Below, piece by piece: positions 10,170 through 21,235 of a stretch of 64,000 bases of DNA (the first letter of the stretch is position 1; each line of letters starts with the position of its first letter). The notes under the pieces were generated by a model, which saw nothing but the letters and a program-made list of their open reading frames with translations, did not search any database and had not been told where the DNA came from. Both the position numbers and the translations under genes were made by a program. This DNA comes from Ceratothoa steindachneri. Its lineage: Eukaryota > Arthropoda > Malacostraca > Isopoda > Cymothoidae. The stretch is taken from the NCBI GenBank assembly GCA_963969495.1, contig OZ018323.1, positions 83,027,332 to 83,091,331 of the forward strand, written 5' to 3'.

Positions 10170-13073
10170 ATGAGAGGACATTATAGTACTGAAAGTAGAA
10201 TGGACTTGGCAGATAACAGAAATAGGTTCCAAGGCGATAGAGGTGAGGTCATTCAAGTTTCAAGAGGTGCTTCAGGGATAGGGGAGTTAAATTGTTTCTA
10301 TACAAATGCTCGTAGTCTTAGAAACAAGAAGGATGAGCTATTTAGTTATATTAGCAATGAGGATATAGATATATTATGCGTTACTGAATCATGGGTTAAT
10401 GAAATAGAATTTAGTGACACTATAAGTGAATTTGATTTTCAGGGCTATAATATGTACATTAGTCAAAGGACAGGTAGGATTGGTGGAGGAATAATTATCT
10501 ATATAAAAAACAACATTGTTTCAAGTTTAAATACTTCAATAAAGCAGGATGGAGTTGAGTCACTTTGGATAGATATTAGGTTCAGTAAAAATAGAATGGT
10601 GCATTTGGGAGCTTTTTACAGGCCACCTGGGCAGACTGATGATATAGATGAACTAATGATAAGGGAAATAAGTAAGGGATGTGAAACAGATGCAGTTATT
10701 ATTGGGGACTTCAACTTAAACTCTGTGGACTGGGAAAATATGATAGGTAGGGATAGAACAAGTGGCAGGTTCATAGAATGCTTTGAGGATAATTTTTTGA
10801 ATCAATTTGTTAACGATTCAACGAGGGGGGACAATATATTAGATTTAGTACTTTCTAACACTGATCATTTAGTTCAAGAATTGACTGTTGGGGAAGCATT
10901 GGGAAATAGTGACCATCAGATAGTTCGTTTTAACTTGGGAATTGAGAAGGGTAAAATAACTGAGAATGCTGAAAAAGTTCCAAATTTTCATAAGGGAGAT
11001 TATGTAAAACTTCGAAGCTTGCTAAATTTGGTAGACTGGGATATAGAATTCAGAGGTAAAAATGCTTATGGGATGTGGGATACTTTCAAGCATATAATAA
11101 ATGTAGTCCAAGAACAATGTATCCCAATGAAGGCCATTAGGAACAAAAGTAGGAAACCATTATGGTGGAATCAGGAGATAGCTAGAAAAATTTCAGAGAA
11201 GAAAAGGGCATATAAAAAATTACAGGTAGAAAATAATATTCAAAATTTAAGTGATTATAGAATGGCTAGGAATGAGTTAAATAAGATTATAAAGAAGAAC
11301 AAAAGGGTGTCAGAAATTAAATTAGCTCAGGATAGCAACAAAGATCCTAGAAAGTTCTTTAGTTACTATAAAATTAATAACAAGTGTGGCAGAGTTAAAA
11401 TAGGACCTATCAAATATGAAGGGTTTGTGAGAGAAACTGATGAGGAAATAGTTGAGGTACTAAATGGTCATTTTGCATCAGTATTTACAAAAGAGAAACT
11501 AAATAGTCCTATGTATAGTACTCATAGGTCAGGAAAAGAGGTGTTTACTAACATTTGTGTGGATCGGAGGATGATAAAAGGACTAATAGGTGATTTAGAT
11601 ACTACCAAGACCTCCGGCCCTGATAATATTCATTCTAGGATACTTAAAGAAGGGGTAGAAAGTATCTCAATAGCTCTGGACAAGTTATATACTAGGTCAT
11701 TGGAATATGGAGAAATACCCGATGATTGGAAGAGAGCGAATGTAGTCCCCATTTTCAAGAAGGGTAGTAAAGAGGATCCAAATAACTTTAGACCGGTTAG
11801 CCTAACTCCTGTAGTCTGTAAAATTCTTGAGAAAATAGTTAAAAAAGGGATTTGCCAACATCTAGAGAGGGAGGGGTTAATCAGCGATGCTCAGCATGGG
11901 TTTAGATCAGGTAGATCATGTTTGACTAACTTACTAGACTTTCTGGAGTTTGTAACAGATCAAGTAGATAAGGGAGAGAATGTAGATATAATTTACTTAG
12001 ATTTTAGTAAAGCATTTGATAAGGTACCACACAGGAGACTAGTTCATAAATTAAAAATGATTGGGATATGTGGGGGTGTTTCAAATTGGATAGCTGAGTG
12101 GCTGAAAGACAGGAAGCAAAGGGTAGTGCTAAATGGTGTAAAGTAAGAGTGGAGGGATGTTATCAGTGGGGTTCCTCAGGGATCAGTTCTCGGTCCATTA
12201 TTATTTGTCATCTATATAAACGATCTTGGGGAGGCAGTTAATAATAAAGTGTCAATTTTTGCGGATGATACCAAATTAGCAGCTGTAGTTAAAGATATTG
12301 ATGATAATTTTAAAGTGCAGGGGGACTTAAATAAATTGTTATCCTGGGCACATAAGTGGCAAATGACTTTCAACCTTGATAAGTGCAAAGTTATTAACAT
12401 GGGAAAAGATAATAGAGAATTTAACTATGAAATGGATGGGCATTGGCTGAGCTCAGTAGAGGATGAGAAAGATCTAGGAGTAGTAATAGATAAGTCATTA
12501 AGGTTTTCTAAGCAGTGTATTGAAGCAAGAAATAGGGCAAATAGAGTGCTGGGTTTTATTAAGAGAAATGTCAGTTACAAAAGTAAGGAGGTTATTCTTA
12601 AACTCTATAACTCTTATGCTAGGCCACATCTAGAGTACTGTATACAGGCATGGTCCCCACATTTTAGACACGATATTAACCTTCTTGAGTCAGTGCAACG
12701 GAGGGCAACAAAGATTATTCCTTCCCTGAGGCACCTTGAATATGAAGATAGACTGAGGGTATTAAATATGTTCTCGTTCGAAAGGAGGTGTGTGAGAGGG
12801 GATATGATTGAGCTGTTTAAAATTTTTTCCGGGATAGATAAATTGGATGTTAGCAAGTTTTTTGAGTTAGATGATGGAAATCGGACTAGAGGTCACCACT
12901 TGAAAATTAAAAAGCAAGGGTGTAGGTTGGATTTAAGAAAATATTTTTTCACCAATAGAGTGGTAGACTTCTGGAACAAATTGCCGCAGAGGGTAGTAGG
13001 TAGTCCAAATCTAAATGTATTTAAGAGTAGGTTGGATGAGTTTATGGGAAGGGAAGGTTGTGATGGTTCCTAA
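10170..13073 (+). CDS. LINE ORF2 protein: AP endonuclease and reverse transcriptase, one in-frame stop
   Basis: One reading frame of 967 codons broken only by TAA at 12144-12146. The first ~230 residues are an APE-type endonuclease: TNARSLRNK, VTESWV, YRPPG, GDFNLNSVDW and a closing NSDHQ supply the metal-binding and catalytic Asn, Glu, Asp and His. The reverse transcriptase follows with TSGPDNIHSRILKE, FRPVSLTP, QHGFRSGRSCLTNL, YLDFSKAFDKVPH, SGVPQGSVLGPLLF and the catalytic FADDTKLA (about 12258). The C-terminal domain contains LYNSYARPHLEYCIQAWSP and SFERRC. The stop falls just before the SGVPQGS motif at a site usually occupied by another residue, and the frame resumes immediately. Without a bypass this copy would make a protein lacking the catalytic Asp pair. 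With only one lesion the insertion looks recent or the lesion recent. Confidence 0.9.
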
Positions 13074-13075
13074 GT

Positions 13076-13390
13076 TTTGTATATATTAATATTGTTTGTA
13101 TATATCTATAGCTGCATGATTTAGTTCTTGACAAGCCTTGATTGGTGATACCCTTGTTTCTGGATGCAATCCTCTGGATGTAGTTTTCCTGGGAGTTTGG
13201 GTGCCTTGAAAAAGAGGCCGCTTGACTCGGATGACCTATGATGAGCCCTTGTGGCTTTTGTCATCCGTTATATTATATTGTGGGGGACTTTGATTTTGTC
13301 TTCCCCTGGTGATGGTGCTTTTTGTGGGTGGGTTTTGACGGAGGCGGATGACCTTTGATAGGCCCTTGTGGCTTTTGTCATCCGTGTAAT
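13076..13390 (+). other. LINE 3' untranslated region with duplicated hairpin
   Basis: Two copies of a ~40-base block lie 117 bases apart. Each starts with CGGATGAC (13228-13235; 13345-13352) and ends with its complement GTCATCCG (13260-13267; 13377-13384), enclosing a loop that includes CCCTTGTGGCTTTT. Each block would fold as an 8-bp stem. In LINEs, 3' RNA structure is often what the reverse transcriptase recognises; assigning that role here is inference. The antisense relative at 24.3 kb keeps one, weaker copy. Confidence 0.7.
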
Positions 13391-13420
13391 TATGTTATAT
13401 GTTATGTTATGTTATGTTAT
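13391..13420 (+). repeat. LINE 3' terminal microsatellite tail
   Basis: A run of TATGT/TTATG pentamers closes the element. CR1-like LINEs end in such short tandem repeats instead of poly(A). The 24.3-kb relative ends in the same AACAT pentamer on the opposite strand (24266-24280). Confidence 0.8.
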
Positions 13421-13421
13421 T

Positions 13422-14570
13422 GAGAATGGACACACGTTGTAGTGATCTTAAGAGGAATGTCAGAATAGCCAAAATGTTAGCGAAAAATATTATTGCGTTT
13501 CGTGTAATACTTGCTTCATTTCTAATTATTAAATTAAATTGATATGCATAACAGGGAATGAAATATGCATTACTATAAACTGCTTTTATATATGCTTTAA
13601 TTCCTGCTTTTTTTGCATTTCATGACATTTGCACGATCAAAAGTCTGAGCTATTAGTTTTTATCCATTTCCTTGAAAGATTATGTCTAATTGCTCGAGAA
13701 TACTTTTTGATATGCCATCTGCAGTTGAATTTTCTGGAATAAAGAATCCCCAAAACGCTCAAATATTTCGCCATTCAATACGTACCGTAAAACAATGACA
13801 ATTTGAGTGTGTTCCGAAACATCTGTTGTGTCATCAGCCATGATAGCTACAAAGGAAGCTTTTTCTAATTTCCGTCCTTATCTCCTCATGGTATATCTGT
13901 AGCAGGCAGTCAAGGATCTCATTCTGAATGGTGTTAGAAACACCTTTGAAGACCGTACTGGTTTCCAAGTGATTCTTCCAATCTGGATCTAATTTAGATG
14001 CAAAATTTATTAATCCTCTAAATACCCTTGGATTTACTTAATCGTCTTTTTCATCATGTCCACGTAAGGAAGTTTCAAAGTTTCCACAAAAGAAAATACA
14101 GTCTATTATGTAGGAAAAAATTTCACGGTTCTTTTTAACCTTTATGTTATGCTCATTGATTGAAAGTCTGTATGCCTCACTAAGTCTCTCCATAATATTT
14201 ACGGTTTCTAAAAGTGACAGTGAAACCACATTATCAACGTGTTGCTTTGACTTCTCAAGCTTTTCACTTTTTCTTTCATTTTGTTTTTATTTCTAAAACC
14301 ATCCTTTGTCCACGTTACATCACCTCCAAACAGAAAACATGGAAAACGAAACAGTGCATTTATTACTGCACAGCTGCAAAGCCAACTTTTTCGTTGGTAC
14401 CATTACGAATTAAAGCTAAGAATATATTTCTTGTTGTTGCTTATGCCTGGCTGAGATATTTGGAGATCAGGTGTTGAACGGCCTCTTTTCTTAACTGCAA
14501 CTTTCTCATGGGGAGACAACTGTTAAATTTCACTCACGGTCAGAGAACTTATTTCTTGTGGATGCAAGGA
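13422..14570 (-). pseudogene. hAT transposase, N-terminal and first catalytic half (decayed)
   Basis: Read on the minus strand. Near 14240-14340 are remnants of the TTF-type zinc finger region (SVWR, then KLEKSKQHVDNVVSLSL). IINEHN-like sequence and REIFSYIIDCIFFCG...SLRGHDEKDD follow at 14038-14110. Next is DPDWKNHLETS, then FFVAIMADDTTDVSEHT around 13850, which carries the first catalytic Asp of the RNase H fold. Frame-shifted FDRANVM and AYFIPCYAYQFNL (13540-13640) match the second catalytic region and the CYAHQLNL block. It ends in LLRSLQRVSILN at the LINE junction. Several stops and frameshifts are present. Similarity is to ZMYM1-like and related domesticated or free hAT transposases. 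Confidence 0.75.
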
Positions 14571-15020
14571 GGCCATGGCTAACTTTACTGTAAGATAAAA
14601 TAACCGAAAAAAATATGTTTTAAATTCTACACTTTATCACAACACACGCGGAGTTAAAAAACACTACCTCCCACCAGCACACCAGGCTTGGCACTGCGTG
14701 AGACACAGTGTTCTCTCTCTCTAGCGTGCTGCTTCCTATCTTGGATATGTGAGCATGCTCACAACAGCCAAACACCGAGTCGCTGGAATTGTGAAGCGCA
14801 CCGCCACTAAAGCGCACAGTTCTAGACAAGGATTTTTGTATTTTTTCATAAACTAGGGGATGGCTACTGATTCTAAGCTTAAGGATTATTTAAATGTACA
14901 ATTATAATGACAGAAAAGAATTTAGAAAAAAGGATTCATTATATTGAATGTTATCGATAATATCGATTGGAAATAGGGGGTGCTGTAGTTCCGCAGTGCC
15001 TATACACGAGACGCCACTTT

Positions 15021-15135
15021 CTGACAACCTATTTTAACCTAGCCAAACCTGAAATAAACTAACCTAACGGAGATTAATTTCTCCTAAAGTAAAATCTCTA
15101 ACTAATTTCACCTAAACTAACATGATATAACCTCA
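15021..15135. repeat. Telomere-like array, right part, with target duplication
   Basis: The first 8 bases (CTGACAAC) duplicate 7716-7723. Then TTTTAACCTAGCC, AACTAACCTAACGG and similar words continue the degenerate CCTAA-like array that the hAT element interrupted, fading near 15135. Confidence 0.6.
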
Positions 15136-15308
15136 CCAGATTTATTTAATGTATTATTTTTATATATCATTATATTGCTGACAAATGCCGATCCAAGGGC
15201 TATACTGGTGTAGTAGTGCCATAACCATCAGAATCTGACGAACGACGAACTATCATTATCTAATAAAAAAGTCAGTTATTAAATTTACACAAAAGTAACT
15301 AATCAAAA

Positions 15309-16400
15309 ATGGCCGCCACTCTAAGCAACAATGTAAACAAACCCAAGAGTAACTCTGCTTCAGGATCTGTTAAAAACACTTCAACACATGTATAAAGTGC
15401 AGTGACTGCATGGCGTGGTTACACTATAAGTGCAGTGAAGTAGCCACATATATACTTGTGAATCTTAAAAAATCCACAAGGAAATTCACATGCCTGGATT
15501 GCACAAAGGAAAATCACCTTTACTATGCTGAACTGGTTGCTGAAATAAAAGAATGTAAGCTAGAAGAGAGTGCTACCAGTCAATCAATGGGCACTCATTA
15601 GAAACTCAAAGCAAAAGATGCAGCACCACAAGCCACCTCACTAGGTCAAGCTATACCACAGATCACTGAGAGCACAGACCGGCCCAGGCTTCACAAATCT
15701 GCCAGCATGGGAGACTTGGACAAGTACAGGTATTCAGATATATTTAAGCACACCAAGCCAACACCTACAGCACAATAGGCCCATCCCAGAAACGCGAGGA
15801 CAGTAACTAACCTAGACCTAGGCCTAACACTGCAGCACCAACTTGCTGGACCGGAAAGTGCAGTTCCCTCAAACACGGTAAGAACTAGATGCAAATATGG
15901 AATAAATGGAGAGGGATGCAGCCTTAGTCATCCGAAGTCCTGTCTCAAGCTATTCAAGCATGGGTTAGATAAGAAACTAGGCTTGTACGCTGGGCGGAAA
16001 ATGTACATTTTCTCACCCGAAAATCTGCCGAAATTCTATTAGGTCCCTCAAGGGCTTTGATGAAAACTGTAGATTCTCAAATATCAAAGGAACGACACGT
16101 AAGAAAAATGATGTGGGAGCACACTCGCACATAGCACATGAGGACATTGCAACAACCCACTAGTCTTCTACTCCTACAAAAAAGGAGATACGGGGGCGAC
16201 AGCCACAAATAGCGAATCCTCAAACTGAGTAAACATCTTTTTTAGAGATTTTCATGAAGAGATTTCTGGAAATAGAGAAAAAGTTACAAACATCCACAGA
16301 CTCTCTGGCGGACATACTAGAGAGGCTGGAGTCCAGAGACAGGGGCTGCAGCTGGGTATACCACCACTAACAGTGTCACAGAGGCCCCAGTCAAATGCAA
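15309..16400 (+). pseudogene. LINE ORF1 remnant with PHD-like and CCCH-like zinc fingers
   Basis: A start-like ATG at 15309 is followed by a one-base frame change. Then comes CIKCSDCMAWLHYKCSEV with a closing CLDC (15384-15510), the Cys/His order of a PHD-like finger. A second cluster at 15887-16040 reads CKYGINGEGCSLSHPKSC; after a frame change the sequence resembles a further CCCH unit. LINE ORF1 proteins with such fingers bind the element's RNA. The frame is broken many times, so it is not functional. Between the fingers and ORF2 a heptad-rich segment (about 16260-16340) may be a short coiled coil. Confidence 0.6.
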
Positions 16401-16429
16401 AAATGACAACCTTCCTCTACAGCGACATC

Positions 16430-19334
16430 AGGGGCCTTTACCCAAAATGGAATCAAACAAAAATCCCCATATTAAAATAAATGGCTCAAAAGGAGAGGCT
16501 TTCTGTGATAATCAGCACTGAAACCCGTTTAAATAACGACATCCTTGACTCAGAAGTAAACATAAAAATTTTAACATATTTAGGGCAGACAGAATCAACA
16601 GAAGCAATGGCGGCGTAGCCATCTATATCAGAGAAGACCTGGCAGCAAATTCAGAAGTAATTTTATACATCTCTAATGAAGTATCAGAACTTTTAGTCAT
16701 ATATATACAAAAGCTCAACATGTTAGTCATTGCCCTGTATAGGCCACCAAACACTATCCAGGAAGAGTTTAGAGAGGCATTCAACAAACTGCAGGCAGCA
16801 CTAAACAACCTTCCAACACAGACTACAGAGGTACTGATCACAGGGGATTTCAACTTTCCCTGCATCAGATGGCCAAACCTGCACATAAGGGTTGGTACGG
16901 CAGAAGAGAGACATCAGGCCAAAGACCTGATCAAACTTATAGAAGAACACTTCCTTACCCAGTTCATCAATGAACCTACCAGAGGCAATAACACTCTAGA
17001 CCTAGTCCTCAGCAACAACTTTAATTATGTACACTACTACAAAATATTAAAATAATTGTCTGACCACAATATGATCCAGATAAAAATTAAGACACCAAGT
17101 CAAGCACACAGCAATAGACCAGCCGGAGGAGAAAGAAGGTGTGGCACCCTGGGACAGCTTAACTTCTACAACACTCAAATAGACTGGGAAAAGATAAAGA
17201 AGGCACTCAGAGAAATTGACTGGGGCAGGCTTCTCCAAGGGAAGACTGTGGACGATACTTTCCACACAATGTACTCACAATGCCTATGTATCTGCCAACG
17301 GAATATTCCCAATAAGACCATAAAAAGAAAGAACATCATACCAAGAGATAGAAGGACTCTCATGTGGAAGAGGAAGAAACTGCAAGATAAATTAAATAAT
17401 ACTGTGTTCCAGCCAGTAAAAATAGTACTGGAGACTAAAATAGAGGACATAGAGAAACAACTGGAACTTTCACACAGAAATCAACAAAAACGGGAAGAAC
17501 TAAGAGCAGTCGCCAACATCAAGGAAAATTCGAAATGCCTCTTTATCTACGCTAATAAAAAGTTAAAGAACAGATCAGGAGGAGGCCCCTTGTTAAAAAA
17601 CAGCAGAAACCTCACAAGCGACCCAGTAGAAATGAAATGGCCAACATACTAAAGACTCAGTATGAAAGCGTCTATAGCACTCCCAAGGAGAACAAAATCG
17701 TATCTGATCCCAACTCCTTTTTTGCATACACCTCGGATGCACCCCTGCAGCTGACCTCCACCAACATCAACGAGGAAAACATTGTAGCAGCTATTGACAA
17801 GATAGGTCAGACGCTGCTGCTGGCCCGGATGGATTCCACTCTCAGCTGTTAAAAAGGTGCAAGCTAGAGCTAGCCAGTCTGCTACGATACCACTTGAAGA
17901 AATCACTAGAGACAAGAAGGGTACCGGATATACTAAAGACTGGAATAGTCACACCAATACACAAAGGAGGAGACAAAGGCCTAGCCAAAAGCTATAGGCC
18001 TGTTGTCCTAACTTCACACCTGGTCAAGATCTTCGAGAGAATAATCAGACAAGAAACGGTAGATTTCCTGGAAGCCAACAACAAATTCAACGATGGCCAA
18101 CACGGTTTTAGGCGAGGTTGCTCCTGCCTATCACAATTATTACAACATCATGAAAACATCCTTGAAAATAGCCAAGATGGCAAAAACATAGATGTTATAT
18201 ACCTAGACTTCGCCAAGGCCTTCGATAAGGTTGACCATGGAATTCTTCTCCACAAACTGCGAGAAAATGGCATTACAGATCAACTGGGAAGATGGCTGCA
18301 TAGCTTTTTGACTGGAAGAAAACTGAGGGTTTCAGTCCAAGAAAAACTATCTGAACAGAGTGAAGTCTGGAGCAGAGTACCACAAAAATCTATTCTAGGC
18401 TAGCTACTGTTTCTTATTCATATAGGGGACATTGGCTCCACACTGCGACAGTCAGAAGCCACATCATTCGCAGATAACACTAGGATAAAAACAAAAATCC
18501 AGTGTAGAGGATGCTAATCACCTACAGCAAGACCTAGATCGAATCCTGATATGGGCAGCAGATAATAATATGGCCTTAAATGGGGATAAGTTTGAGTTGT
18601 TGAGATATGGTGTCCATCAAGAAGAAATTGCTGCATTTAGTTACTGGAGTGATGACCATAATATACGTAGCCAGGAACAAGTCAGAGACTCGGGTATATA
18701 CATGAGCCAAGAAGCAACATTCACCCACCACTATGCCAAAATTACAGAAACCGAAAGAAGAATGCGTGGGTGGATCTTCAGAACCTTTAGTACACGGCAA
18801 TAGGAATGCATGATCACATTCTGGAAAACTCTTGTTCTCCCAAGAACAGAGTATTGCTGCCAGTTGTGGTCCCCATACAAAATCAGCGACATTGCTAATG
18901 TGGAAGCTCCCCAACGCACTTTTACCAGCAAAATCCAGGGCTTACAACATCTCAATTACTGGGAAAGACTGACTCATCTCATGCTCTACTCCACGCAGAG
19001 GAGAAGATAAAGATACAGAGCTATCTACGTGTGGAAGGTCTTGGAAGAGATAGTGCCGAACATGGGGATCCAAGTAAATTACCACGCAAGAAGAGGAAGA
19101 CTCTGTGGCGTGAAGAGCATCAGCAGTACCTCACAAAGGATACCAACTATCAAGTACAATACCTTCACACAAAATGGAACCAGAATATTCAACTGCGTAC
19201 CACGGAGCATACGAGACCTCACTGATATCCCGCCTGAACGCTTCAAAAGAAGACAAGACAAATGGCTGGCTGGATTGCCTGATCAGCCACCAGCACCAGG
19301 CTACTCAGGCTCCTACCACAACACCTTGACATAA
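16430..19334 (+). pseudogene. LINE ORF2 remnant: endonuclease and reverse transcriptase
   Basis: Endonuclease blocks are present as ALYRPPNTIQEEF, ITGDFNFPCIRWP, FINEPTRGNNTLDLVL and LSDHNMIQ (16720-17090). Reverse transcriptase follows in shifting frames: YRPVVLTSHLVKIFE, QHGFRRGCSCLSQLL and YLDFAKAFDKVDH (17894-18260), then VPQKSILG with a stop where VPQGSVLGP is expected. The catalytic box reads FADN near 18467 in place of FADD, so the second catalytic Asp is Asn. The C-terminal part has LPRTEYCCQLWSPY (18837) and RRSIRDL near 19200. At least six frame breaks occur. This copy is old and inactive. Confidence 0.8.
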
Positions 19335-19430
19335 ATTGCCAGAGAGAGGAGGGAGGAAGAGCGTCCTGCAGCGGGAGGATGCAGACATCAGCCCAATCGT
19401 TAGATGATGAAATTCAACTAAGTATGACTA

Positions 19431-20444
19431 AGTAAAGCTATGCGTAGGCTACGTGGTCTCTAGAACTAAGGATATTCGATTGATTTATATAATATATATC
19501 GTTCTGGGTAAGCTATTTGATTTCTTTGGCTACGTAAATTTAGTTTATTAATGTACTGTACAAGCTATGCGTAGGCTAAGGAAGTTCGGTTGATTTATAT
19601 CATTTATACAGCTATGTGTAGAATATGTGCTCTCTATCACTACGTAAATTTGGTTTATTAATTTAGGCCTAGGCACTGAATATATTGACATTTTCCCACT
19701 CTAGATTAGAATTATGTTTGGGTTTCTTAGAATAATGTTATTTATCAGACAAAATTATTTACAATCCCTTAATATTTTCCTCCCAAAAGGACGTACTACG
19801 GCTACAGGACGAGATCGCTTTTAGGAGATGTACCTGCTCACCAGCCTTAAGCAAGCCGAGCAGTCTCTTGAGCTGTGGTCCTTCAACACCAATTTGCTTT
19901 TCTCCATCATCAGTATTTTTTACAAACTTTGGTGGGGATAACCTCGATGGTTTTGTTTTTTCTAAATGAATTGGAATGGTTTCAATGGTTTTTGATAGGT
20001 TGATTCTGTCGTTTCTTATTTTGTTTTAACCTGAGTTCTTTCCAAGCTTAGGGGATGTATCTTAGTTGGATTACACCAAATTCATAATTAGATACTCAGT
20101 GAGCTACAGCATAATCAGGGAGGGGGAGGGCACCGGTTTCAAATGAGCAAAGCTAAGTCACGTCGGGCGTGAATTGCATCTGGATAGAGCATTGATTCTG
20201 TCCCACGTTAGACTTTTCCCCCCTACTGAGATAGGTATCATGCAGCGTCGTAATGTTTACGCTTATTTGCGTCTTTTTTCCTGTCTCCTCAAGGATTACC
20301 CTGCAAAGATAATAGAGCTCGACCTTCGAGTACCAGGTGCGCTTTCTCCTACCCGACATTTTAGGTTGACCTCCATATCTCCCTTGTCCTCTTCGTCATC
20401 CAACACCCGCTAGTCACCATTTCCTCATCGGATTACATGCACTT
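19431..20444. other. No recognised gene
   Basis: Contains a loose duplication: AAGCTATGCGTAGGCTA occurs near 19435 and 19561, each followed by a block with GATTTATAT and TTTGGTTTATTAAT-like words (a ~125-base period). No open frame of interest is present. Confidence 0.3.
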
Positions 20445-21235
20445 TTGTTCCTCAACACCTTAAATTGATTCGTCCCTTTGTTCTGCAAAATCATTTCAAC
20501 CAAATCTTTGTGCCTCAAAACTTTGTTCCAAGGCTTTGTTCCCTTCTGTTTGTTTCCCAACCTTTGTTATTCATTTTTGTTCCAAACTTTTGTTCTCCAA
20601 TGTTTGGTTTTTGTCCTCCATTCTCCAATCTTTGTGTTCAGCCCTTTGTTCTCAACTTTTGATCTTCATCCTTTGTTCTACGACTTGTGCTATAGAATTT
20701 TCCCAACCTCTTTCCTCCAACTCTAGCTTCGAAGATTTTCTCTTGAATTCTCGTTCTTCAACCTTCCTTCCCTACTTCTGATCGACCGCCTTTGTTTCAA
20801 CCATTGTCCTCCATGTTTGTTTTCCAACTTTGTTCTCCTACCTTTGTCCCCACCCTTTATTCCTCAACCTATGTTCCCAACTATTATTCTCTAGCTTTTA
20901 TTTTAACATTTATTCCAGGCTTTTCCTAATATTTCTTCTCAACCTTTGTTCTTCAAACTTCGTTAAAAAATAGTTGTTCTTCAACCTATGTTCTCCAACT
21001 TTGTTCCCCAAACTCTGCCATCCAGCCATTGTTTCAAACTTTGTTCTCCTACCCTTGTCCCGAACGTTTTCATTAACCTCTGTCCTTAACAATTTGTCTC
21101 AAAATTTTGTTACCAAATCGCTCCTCTAGAGCTCTATTTCAAAAACTTTGCTCTACAACCTTTGTTCTCATTATTTGTTCCTCAATCATTGTTCATGCCT
21201 TTTGAAGGCCAATCTTTGCTCTCCTACCCATTCTT
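20445..21235. repeat. Pyrimidine-rich minisatellite, unit about 14-16 bp
   Basis: Variants of CTTTGTTCTCCAAC repeat across ~790 bases with strong strand bias (C and T on the plus strand). The open frames seen here (20465-20781) simply translate the repeat in different registers and should not be taken as genes. The units are highly diverged. The array fades at about 21235. Confidence 0.8.

Larger units (their letters stand above)
8753..13421 (+). mobile_element. Near-complete CR1-like non-LTR retrotransposon (LINE)
   Basis: A 4.67-kb element with about 235 bases of 5' leader, ORF1 (esterase type), a 23-base gap, ORF2 (endonuclease plus reverse transcriptase), a 3' untranslated region with a duplicated hairpin, and a terminal (TATGT)n-like tail at 13391-13420. 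Boundaries are placed where the hAT transposase reading stops (8752) and resumes (13422). No target duplication is visible. About 12-15 codons of the hAT gene appear to be missing at the junction, suggesting insertion with a small target deletion. The order ORF1 esterase then APE-type endonuclease then RT assigns it to the CR1 group. A truncated antisense relative lies at 24262-24828. Confidence 0.9.
7724..15020 (-). mobile_element. hAT element (ZMYM1-like transposase) split by a LINE
   Basis: The left end AGTGGCGGCTCGTA and the right end, whose complement reads AAGTGGCGTCTCGTG, form imperfect terminal inverted repeats. They are bracketed by an exact 8-bp duplication (7716-7723, 15021-15028). 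The transposase runs on the minus strand with its N-terminal part at about 13422-14570 and its C-terminal part at about 7960-8752. A 4.67-kb LINE separates the two parts. Without the LINE the element would be about 2.6 kb, a usual length for an hAT. Stops and frameshifts in both halves show it is dead. The host DNA on both sides is the telomere-like array. Confidence 0.85.
15300..19430 (+). mobile_element. Second LINE (CR1-like), decayed but near full length
   Basis: A ~4.1-kb element with ORF1 zinc-finger remnants (15309-16400), an endonuclease remnant (16430-17150), a reverse transcriptase split over at least four frames (17056-18560), and a C-terminal region to 19334. It is clearly a different family from the LINE at 8.75 kb because ORF1 carries PHD-like and CCCH-like zinc fingers rather than an esterase. 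The 5' end is uncertain; the 3' end is placed after a repeated AACTAAGTATGACTAAGTA near 19418-19436. Confidence 0.8.

Noticed and set aside
20465..20781. Three overlapping open frames rich in Phe, Leu and Cys
   Set aside because: They are the pyrimidine minisatellite translated in different registers.
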